Source: Campanula takesimana (taxonomy: Eukaryota > Streptophyta > Magnoliopsida > Asterales > Campanulaceae). Taken from it: a stretch of DNA of 64,000 nucleotides. The notes under the pieces were generated by a model. That model was not told the origin of the DNA. It saw only the letters and a list, made by a program, of their open reading frames with translations, and made no database searches. Shown piece by piece: positions 55,626 to 64,000 of the stretch. Positions within the stretch are counted from its first letter, which is position 1. Each line of letters opens with the position of its first letter. The DNA is taken from assembly GCA_026119855.1 (NCBI GenBank), contig JAOWBW010000758.1, positions 496,001 through 560,000 of the forward strand, read 5' to 3'. Made by a program: the position numbers and the translations under genes.

Positions 55626-58021
55626 ATTGTAGTGGGGATGGTGATGTGAAGACTGGTTTGGAGATTCCTGCGGTAAAACATGGACCAAGAAAGGTGAAGA
55701 ATCTTCCTGAGCACCGAAAGCATGCATTTGGAGGTGAGGAAGAATTGATGATGGCTAGTGGTCCGATGGAAAAGCATGGAGGTTTGAGCGCGATGAACAT
55801 AAAGAAGAAGGGATTTATGCAGACGATTCGAGCTCAAACGGGGTGGAGTGTGCACTAATGAGGTACCGTTTATTCCCTTACGTTTAAACTGTCCTTATTT
55901 TTATTTACTTTTACACACTGAGGACACTGTGTAGTTTAAGCGTGGGGGAAGGATTTGTAGTTGTATAGTATGCATTGTTATTTCTAGATAGTTAGTTTAA
56001 AAAAAAATGAGAGGCTAAGTGAAAACCCGAAAGGGCGCTTAGGCAAAAGGTGAGGATTGAGTAATAAAATATCTTACATCCACCGGAGAGAAGACATAAG
56101 GGGTGTTTGGAGTTTTGGATAGGATACACTATTGGAGTAGGAGGTTCGGATAGTGGAGTTTAGGTTAGAAATCCTCGTTCTTTCATGGAGTTATAAGGGG
56201 GTGTTGGTGTTTTGTTACGAGATAAGTTTTATGTGTACTTATAAAATCACACAAAAACTTGTTTTTATGAGGGACGTAATAGTTTGAGATAAGCGTGGGG
56301 GAAGCTTAGGACATTTTTAGTTCCCCTCGGCTCTTTTGTGTGGGAATTAGTTCGGATACCGTTTATTATGGGAGTTGGTATCGAGTTAATGTCATTTTTA
56401 TTATTTATTGTGGAGTTATAAGGGGACGGAGTTTCTTACACTCCAAGTTGATTGTTGACTTTTTCATTGACGGATTTAGAGGACACTAGGAATCATTTTC
56501 TCCCATGCTACGCTATATAGACCGGTGTTTAGAGGGGAGTTAGGATTTTTCTCAGGGACGACTAAAGGTCTAAGCGTGGGGGAATTTGATGAGATGTAAT
56601 TTACACCATTAATTCCTAGGATTTTACGAGCTTAAAATATGCATTTTATGTATTTAGATTAGTTTTTATGTAATTTTGGGCAATTATATTTTTGGGGCTT
56701 AATTGTAATTCGGGAGTATTTTATTATTTTTATATTTTGTTACCCAAATGTAATTTATTTATGAGTTAAAAGAGATCCCAAAATATGCAAAAGAAAGTCA
56801 ATCGGGACGAAGAATATAGTGGATTAAAGTGTTGGTATTTGAAGAAAATGAGGAATGGTTCATTATAGTTACAGCCATGCTAGGAGTAATTGTAAAAGTG
56901 GAGCAGCCCTTACCAATTACAACAGTCCTTGTGCCACAAGTTCTTACCACAAGGGCTCGGATGGAAGCTCAGAGACTTTTCTGTAATTTCTGAAAAAATG
57001 CAGGGACCAAACTGCAGTAGACTTGAAAGATCAGGGACTGTTTTGCAAACGGAGAAGACATGGCGTGACTTTATGCGGATTCGTGGCAGCCATTTTCTTT
57101 GTTTTTAATTTTCCTTTTTCTTTTTTTTTTCCTTTTTCAATTGTTATTCACTTATGTTTTTAGGGTTGTCTTAGGGTATTTTTAAAAACTAGGTTTCTAG
57201 TTTTCTTGGGGGGATTCGACAAGTAGAACAGAGGGAGTACGTATTTTATTTTCTTGGTCTTGGAGCGTTGAAACTTTTATGGAGAACTAAAAACTCCATT
57301 GCTTTGGGTTCAATTTTGAACCCCTTTCCATGATTCAATTAAGGTAATGTTTTTCTTTAATTTCTTCTCTATTCATAGTCTTTCTTGATCTTGATTTCAT
57401 ATTAATATCTAGGGTTTTGAAAGATGGCCATTATCATTATCCTAGACTATTAATTACTGCTAGATAATTTTATGTCTGTGCTAGAGTGAGATTGTCGTTG
57501 TAGCAAAATTATGAATTATGCATGTGCCATGGTAATTTGTGATTAGGGAAAGATTAGATTATTACCTGTTGTGTATGTGCCATAGCAATAGGAAGAATTT
57601 CCGGCCTTAATTTCTTTATCTTAATGCTTTTAATAATTGAACCTAGACTATGCCAGTTAGGATTGATTGTTAATTAGGGTTCTTGGTGCATGTGCCATGG
57701 TCAAGAACTAATCTTAAGAAGAAATAGGAATTGTAATACATTTTGTGACCGGGTGAATAGGATGAAAAGAAGAAAACATTATCAATGATATTTGAATTGG
57801 AAAGGTGGGGATAAATTGATTTCGAAGTTATTTCTCATTACTGTTTACAATATCAATTTATTTGCTTTCTTTAGGATTAATAATTAAATCAAACCCTCAA
57901 TCTGGTTAAGTGACTATTCGTGAACAAATAACCGTTCCTGTGGATTTGATCCCTGACTTACCATAACCATATTATTACTACCTAAGTTAGGTAAATTTGT
58001 AGGTACGCGATAAGCCTATCA
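55626..58021 (+). mobile_element. Athila-like gypsy element, 3' end
   Basis: A 70-codon frame tail (55646-55858) precedes about 730 bp of non-coding internal sequence with repeated GCGTGGGGGAA, as in Athila 3' regions, then a polypurine tract (56574-56586) and an LTR. Gag-pol is missing, so this is a truncated 3' fragment. Assignment rests on the TGATGAG start of the LTR and its end (GATCCCTGACTTACCATAAC, then ACGCGATAAGCCTATCA). Confidence 0.65.
56587..58021 (+). repeat. Athila-like 3' LTR (about 1.4 kb)
   Basis: It starts TGATGAGATGTAATTTACAC and ends AAGCCTATCA. CATGTGCCATGG-type repeats occur inside (57519, 57569, 57665). Unlike the other LTRs here, it has no GC-rich palindrome block. 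Confidence 0.65.
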
Positions 58022-59640
58022 TTTACATGATAGATCCAATTGCCGAAGCACATGGAATCCTAATCATGTACTCTCGCTCATTAGTCTTCTAATAAAACTA
58101 AATCTTGTCAAGAGTAATCCCATTAGACCTTTGCAAGCAACATCTCTAAGAGTTCTTGCATAGTGAACTTTTCACTACTTTGTCTATATTAGTACTTTGA
58201 CTTCAACCAATCATTCTTCTGGATTTATCTCCATAAATTAGTCCAAGGATATAGGTGGCTTTATCAAAGTATTTCATTTAGAAACTCTTTCAAAATGAAA
58301 TATATGTCAACCACATATATAAGACTAGGAATAATGTTATTACGCTCCCACTAAATTTATTGTAATCACAAGTTTCACATTTGATGCATTCAAACTCTTT
58401 GAATACTACATAAAAATGAAAATTTCACTACAAGTTGTTTGCTTCAATCCATCTCATGGATTTCTGCAATTTGCATATTTTTATTAGAATTTTATGGATT
58501 AACAAAACTTTTAGGTTGTATCAAACACATCCTAAAGTATGTTCCTGTTAAGGAATGTTGTTTTGACATCCATTTGTCATATTTCATATTCGCAATATGA
58601 GGTCATGACGATTAGAATTCTAATATCCTTAAGCATGACTATAGGCGACAAAGTTTCATCATAATCGATATTATAAATTAACTTTACTCAATTAGTCGTG
58701 CTTAAACATTATGCACTTTACAATTCATATCCGTTTTCTCCAAGAAAACGTTCTTTTCTACCTTATGGTTTTTAAGACTTCGGGTAGAACAGTCAAGTTC
58801 CAAACTTGATTATCATACTTGGATTGTATTCTAGATTTCATAACTCTAAGTCATTGATCTAAAATCCGGAGCGGACATTGCATCTTGATAGGTAATAGGT
58901 CAATCATTGTCAATGATATCTTCCTTATTACTTTCTATTACGAGAAATCAGTATTTCTTGTTATAGATAGTATCCTATCATATATGCAAATAACTTGTGT
59001 ATAAACGAATTTAAACAACTCCTTGTAAAACTTTGTTCAACTTCCATCTTAGGTTCTATGTCATTTTCTGGGTCTCGAACTCTTCGAGATACATTTTACT
59101 CCCACTAGTTCTTTAAAAAGAAACGATTTATCTAGAAAGCACTATTTTAAGTAACAAACGATTTGTACTCTAAGGATGTAAAATAAATATCTTTAAGATA
59201 TCCCATGAAAATACATTAACTAGATTTAGATGTGATTTTGTCCAAGACAATACTTTTCGCAAAAGTGTCACATCTCAAATCTTTATGAAAGACAAACCAA
59301 GTTTTTCTTTCATCTCATATCTCATATGGTATATATATAACCTCCTTAGATGAATCTCAAATCAGTGTAAGCGTGTCTGTTTCCAGAACATAATTCAGAA
59401 GGTTAATTGAAGATAAACTTGACTTATTATGATGCGAAAAACAGCAGTTTGCAGACAATCTGCATATTTCTGTAACAGGAGCCGTACGGCTCATCCCTAG
59501 GCGTACACCTAGTTTGCAGCCGTACGGTTCTTATTTTTAGATTCTGTTTTTCTTATTCTACAGACTTTCTGCAGAATTCTCGTAAAGTCCATGGTTCAAA
59601 TATTCATTACTTTGATCAGATTAGAGTATCTTAATATATT
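58022..59640 (-). pseudogene. Ty1/copia pol relic, heavily decayed
   Basis: Minus-strand readings give, in order from the high coordinate, GYLKDIYFTSLEYKSFVT (around 59200, compare the integrase C-terminal GYPKG block) and then the reverse transcriptase start YDETLSPIVMLKDIRIL with QMDVKTTFLN (around 58660-58560), followed by scrambled remains to 58022. Stops and indels occur throughout. The Athila fragment adjoins it at 58021 and may have inserted into it. GCCGTACGGC-type palindromes lie at 59481-59529. Confidence 0.7.
59483..59526. promoter_or_regulatory. CGTACG palindromes at 19-bp steps
   Basis: Cores at 59483 (in GCCGTACGGC), 59502 (degenerate, GCGTACACC) and 59521 (GCCGTACGG). They sit within or beside the copia relic and have a different step from the 22-bp arrays. 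Confidence 0.35.
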
Positions 59641-59749
59641 TTTTTTGCCATGAGGTATCAAAATCATTCCTAGCATTGTCACTTTAATGAAATACATACA
59701 TCAATATGTATTAATCCAAAAGAGTACTTGTTGGAAAAAGTTATGATCC

Positions 59750-60982
59750 TGTAGACACCCCGCCTTGGACCTCTCACCCCGATTGCATACAAAATATTTT
59801 TATTTAACTTATTTTTGTTGATTTTTGTTACTTCGGTTAAGTTCCTAACTGATTCCGTTAGTTTTGGACTAAACTGCATAACAGAGTTAACTTTTAGGGT
59901 CATTCTGTCATTCTGTCCTTTTCTGCCGCGGGCGCTTCCGGAACTGTTAACGGGCTGCGCGCGCGTCTCGCCCCAAAAGCGGGACTCGCGCGCTTCCCAT
60001 TTTGGCAGTAACGGATTGCACCTTATTTCCCTCCCTTTTCTTATTTGCAACATCTTTTTCTTGATCACAAACAACCCTTTTTACATCTACATTCATCCCC
60101 CTTTTTCTCATTAACTCCCAATCCCAAATTCTAAGCCTTTTCCCAAAAACTAATATTTCTTTCATTTATTATTTGATTTTTTTTATTTCTTTTATTTTTC
60201 TTTTATTCATTTATCTTATTTCCTATTGGTCAATTCCATCTCACATGGATTGACCAATTTCCCTCCAACCTTTCCCTCTCCTTTTTACCTATAAAAACCA
60301 TCATCTTCTACCTTAGAAAGGGACTTGGAACTTTCTCTCTACACAAATTCTATATCATTTTCCCTACACAAATTCTCCCAACAAGAGTTTTACCCAACAA
60401 AACTCTACACAAATCTCTACACAACAACATCATTTTCAAGTCCAAGTTTGAAGTCTTCTTTCTAAAGGTACAAGTCTTCTTCTTTTATTCTATTCATGTT
60501 CTAGTCAATGTATGCAATCCCCATCAATGGGACATGACCTAACGATCACTTTATTCCATTAAAGTTGGTTAAGGTTATCTCCCTACATTTTAATCTCTAC
60601 TTTAATTTCCTATACATTTCTTAATGTAATTGTTTAGCATAAATTTATAAATAAAACAATTCTCTTTTCTTCCCCTTTTTCTTTACATTATAATTGTTAG
60701 CACTGTTAATAAATTGAAGGACATTTAGCATTTGAACACCAATAGTAGCAAGACCCGCATAAGCGGGGCGGAGTGGGTGTTTAAATACTTCCCACTCCGT
60801 CATCTAACCCCCAAACCCTTATCTCCCGAATCTCTGGTTTTGTACATAAATTAGGCTATTTCTAGGTTTTTCTTATGTTCCTTTAAAAACATAGGTGGCG
60901 ACTCTAAACAATCTAAAACAAGTTAGACATCCTAGGATAATTCACCGCTCTAGCCAAGTTGTGGTTTCCCGGGGTATCTACA
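59750..60982 (+). repeat. 5' LTR of the non-autonomous Tat element
   Basis: It starts TGTAGACACCCC and ends GGGGTATCTACA. A TATA box (CCTATAAAAACC) is near 60290, followed by a CT-rich transcript start region. GCGC-rich stretches at 59926-59994 lie upstream, in the same relative place as the palindromes of other LTRs but without clear 22-bp phasing. Confidence 0.85.
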
Positions 60983-62224
60983 GTGGCGACTCCGCTGGGG
61001 ATTTATTAGAGGGTTAAACTTGCGTTCTTAACTTTTGGTGTTCTTATTACTATTTTCTGGGCATTCTGGTAAAAGGGGTAGGAACCACGTGCCTCCGGCC
61101 TTCTTGGCCTAAAGCGCGCGCGTCCGACCCTTATTACCAGAATCGCCCGTCTTCCTTCTTGTCCTTCAATTCCATGTTTCTGTGCTAACAAATTCTGCAG
61201 GGGAAAGTTTTCTTAATTAAGGGTCAAGGCAATCACTTGAACCCACTGATTTGCAGGTTCTCACCAAGAAGCGGGCGCCTCTGCCCTTCTTCCTCTCACG
61301 CGCGCGCCTTCCGCATAGGCAACCCAATGCGCGCGCTTCTGGGCGCATTCCCAGAACAGAAACAGTGAACAGAATGGACAGTTTTGACAGTGTGTGGGCA
61401 CCGGGCCTGCACAGAACATCTTTTATTTCCTGTTCATTTTTATCGGTCACACGGGTGATTCGAAAGTTGTAAATTATGTGCTTATTTGCTTTTATTTCTT
61501 TTTTCTTTTGAAAAAAAAATATATTTTATCACTTGTTAGACCTCACACTACATGCACATATTCCTATGAACTACTCACTCTCGAGTCGCACAAGTCCAAC
61601 CCCAAACCCGTCGAGACCCGTCCTAGAAAGTTTCAAGCTCCACTCGACCTTGGCTCTTTCGAAGCGGTAAACCTCAGCCCGTGGCGTAGTTCACGACTAC
61701 ATGCCGGGGGTGACCTTTGAGCCTCATATTCAAGCCGAGCACAAACCACACAATTCTAGTTAGGGTCTAACACTCCGTGACTCAAGTCGGTTTCCATGTG
61801 CCGAGATTTCCCTAAACTAATGTCTTCAAATCATACATGCCAACTTGTTGCAATGGACGAAATAAAAATCCGTCCCCAAAAGTGGGCATTTTGGACGAAA
61901 ATAAAAATCCGTCCCCAAATGTATGATTTACTACATTAATTTAGTTTAATCCCGTCACATGTAGGTATCACAAACGTGGTGGAATCCGATGAGTATATGG
62001 GACCGCGAGAAGGTCTATATACTAGTGTGACGATTCCACTATTTTTTCTAGAAACCCCAAAAAGGACTCCGTCCTTCCGACTTTTGTAAATAAAAAAAAA
62101 CAAAAAAGAGTCATTTTTTTTTATATGGTTGAGTCTTTTTCGTGTTTGTGGGTTAAATTTATTTTACTCAAAAGGTATTTGTGGGGGCCAACCTAAGATC
62201 AACCGTGTTCTTTCAATAGGTCCA

Positions 62225-62800
62225 ATGGCTTCCAACGGCAACAACAACAATGGTGGGTACTTCTCCGTGTCCAACGAAAGACTCTTCAACATAATAAGAG
62301 CCATGGGGGAACAAATGGATAGACTTTCCGAGGATGCCCGCCGAAAAGACGATTTGTGGCAAGCCCGTTTTGATCTCGAGAGGAAGATTCACAAGGAAGA
62401 GGTTTCCGAGCTCAAAGCCCGTTTGCAAGAGCTCACCAACAACAAGGCAAAGTTTAAGGGTAAAGCATGCTCAAGTGGCCCGTCCCTCAAAAGCTACAGA
62501 GGTACCACCAACAACCGAGTTTTCACTCCTCTCCTAGGAGTAACCCAAGCTGAAGCATTTGAAACTTTGGTGGCAAGTGGAAAGGTCAAGCCTTTGGAGG
62601 GGTACAAGCCGAAGACGATACCGAAGAATCATGCACATGGTGAATGGTGCGGCTACCACAAGCATAGTGGCCATACTACCGAAGGGTGCTTCCTTCTCCG
62701 AAACATCATCCAAGATTTGTTCGACAACGGCGAATTTAGTGTGGGTGAAGAGCAACCTTTAGAGAGTGCCAACATGCAAGAACTCATCAAAGAAGAATGA
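62225..62800 (+). CDS. Reduced Gag-like protein of a Tat element (191 residues)
   Basis: The start is placed at MASNGNNNNGGY. An upstream in-frame extension to 62129 is open but less Gag-like. Residues about 18-80 form a charged coiled coil (AMGEQMDRLSEDARRKDDLW). After a basic linker comes a segment FETLVASGKVKPLEGYKP, then one zinc-knuckle module WCGYHKHSGHTTEGC with LLRNIIQDLFDNGEF behind it. This matches a single module of the four-module Gag at 33029-35631. The capsid-like domain is missing. It might join the Gag particles of an autonomous relative and help package the RNA; that is inference. The frame is intact. Confidence 0.7.
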   Translation: MASNGNNNNGGYFSVSNERLFNIIRAMGEQMDRLSEDARRKDDLWQARFDLERKIHKEEVSELKARLQELTNNKAKFKGKACSSGPSLKSYRGTTNNRVFTPLLGVTQAEAFETLVASGKVKPLEGYKPKTIPKNHAHGEWCGYHKHSGHTTEGCFLLRNIIQDLFDNGEFSVGEEQPLESANMQELIKEE

Positions 62801-64000
62801 TTTGGTTTCGAAATGGGGCTTCTACAAGAAATCATGCCACAAGGAGACTACAACGACAATGGGGACTACAACAACAATCTCCGTTTCTCTTTCTCTACCT
62901 AGTAATAGGATTTTTTTTTAAAAAAAAAAAAAAAAAAAAGACTCAAAGTCCTCTTAAGTGTGCATTAAGTTTTCTTTGTCCAATTAATGTGAAATTTTGA
63001 GTCAAGTCTCATCATCAAATAAAAGTCGTTCTTGTCCTCATACACTCTTCCAAGTTGTTCAATCTAATTCTTGGCAAAATGATGAAAAGATGTCTAAACG
63101 AGTTTTGGAATGAAGGCCATCACTTGAACGCCTAGGGGCTAAACATTGTGACGAAGGCAACATCATCAACGACGAAGACAAAGCCAAGACATCAAAGGTG
63201 AAGCAACAACCATGGAGAAAAATCAAGCAATGTTTCAAAGGGGGGATTAAAAAAAAAAAAAAAAAAATGCTCGCTAGGTTGAACTCTTCAAATCAACCTA
63301 GGCAAAAGTTAGAGCACAAAAAAAAAAAAAAAAATTCCCCCTCAATCAAAGAAGTTCACATCAAGATCAACATCATTCTATCCACCAAAGGAGGACGAAG
63401 CTACACGACGAAGCAACAATTCCATCCCGAAGAATTGAGAATTCACAAGAACTACGGTGACCTGAGCCTCTTCACTGGAGGAACGTAGGCAACCTGCGGG
63501 TCCGGTCTCATGCAAGAAAGAAGATATGTTTAGCCCTAGCGCGTTATGGTGATCGGCCTTCATCTCGAACTTGTCAAGACATCTTTGTACGATTCATTTG
63601 CCAATGAATTAATCACCAAAAAGATTGAACAACTTTCTTAGATTTGGAATCATTTCGCGTTCCTTGTCGAGTCTAAGGACTTCTATTCTTTCTGCATACT
63701 CCCAATTTCTTGCAATCAAATTGGGGCTTTCCTTCTCTTCTCTCTTAATGACTTACTTGCCTTCGTGAGTCATTCAATTCAATAAAAAAAATACATGTCA
63801 ATACTAGGGACACTTCCCTAGTCGAGTCAATGTCACTCATCTTTAGTGACAAAAGGTTTTCACCGTAAAATCACATGTCTCTTATCTCCTCAGCTAGAGT
63901 CAATGCACACTTCCTCATCAATTGAGTCAAAAAAAAAAAATGAATGATGAAGACGCAAAAGAGATGCCCGCTAGATTGAAAACCCAAAAGGGCGGTCTAG
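62801..64000. other. Non-coding 3' internal region of the Tat element
   Basis: It contains poly-A tracts (62920-62939, 63249-63267, 63320-63334), CTAGGTTGAACTCTTC with a nearby CAACCTAGGCAAAAGTTAG, and at the window edge ATGCCCGCTAGATTG with GGGCGGTCTAG. Such phrases recur in the long untranslated regions of Tat/Ogre elements. No convincing ORF. Confidence 0.5.

Larger units (their letters stand above)
59750..64000 (+). mobile_element. Non-autonomous Tat-type gypsy element, 5' part, continues past window
   Basis: An LTR (59750-60982) is followed immediately by TGGCGACTCCGCTGGGGA (60984-61001), a tRNA-Arg primer-binding site typical of Tat/Ogre. The interior has a GC-rich leader with GCGCGCGC tracts (61114-61350), one reduced gag ORF and then over 1.2 kb of non-coding sequence with Tat-like 3' features (CTAGGTTGAA, GGCAACCTGCGGGTCCGGTC, poly-A tracts). 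No polymerase is seen before the window ends. Confidence 0.82.

Overview
This window is nuclear DNA of a flowering plant, probably a eudicot. It is mostly nested transposable elements around one intact host gene. The evidence is a seven-exon cytosolic malate dehydrogenase gene with plant-type introns, plant retrotransposon lineages (Tekay/Del, Tat/Ogre and Athila gypsy elements, Ty1/copia) and typical plant MITEs (Stowaway, PIF/Harbinger, hAT, Mutator, CACTA). The species cannot be named from the sequence. No rRNA, tRNA or CRISPR locus was seen.

Layout. 1-4576: 3' end of a Tekay-type gypsy element (RNase H, integrase, chromodomain, 3' LTR), abutting a copia LTR relic. 5-9 kb: mariner transposase relic, a hAT derivative and small MITEs. 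8883-11603: a PIF/Harbinger-like MITE carrying a 1.9-kb non-autonomous LTR element with one 289-codon ORF. 12725-19271: an Ac-type hAT transposon with perfect 8-bp target duplications and a dead transposase, itself split by a Tekay-like solo LTR with a perfect 5-bp duplication. 19383-22054: a truncated second copy of the malate dehydrogenase 3' end, carrying a foldback Mutator-like element. 22088-24133: a 2-kb Mutator-like element. 25-30.4 kb: a palindrome-bounded repeat and a minus-strand Tekay-like LTR with primer-binding site and non-coding leader. 30856-37664: 5' part of a Tat/Ogre element with a decayed gag and protease, cut off at the 3' flank of the host gene. 37971-44396 (minus): complete malate dehydrogenase gene with MITEs in four introns. 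44787-52206: a second PIF/Harbinger-like MITE carrying a young full-length copia element. 52-55.5 kb: two Stowaway MITEs and a CACTA MITE in a possible gene relic. 55.5-59.7 kb: Athila 3' end and a copia pol relic. 59750-64000: 5' part of a non-autonomous Tat element with a reduced gag.

The most striking feature is GC-rich palindromes of about 10-12 bp phased at 22 bp, in retrotransposons of unrelated lineages. Three Tekay-type LTRs and the LTR of the small non-autonomous element carry four palindromes with starts spaced about 22, 50 and 22 bp. The copia leader carries eleven palindromes of different sequence with six 22-bp steps. A Tat LTR carries a pair 23 bp apart. Sequences differ while geometry is kept, which suggests a shared binding architecture; this is inference.

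Most coding capacity is broken transposon protein. The only gene that looks functional is the malate dehydrogenase. Positions were read by eye and repeat boundaries may be off by a few bases unless target duplications are stated.
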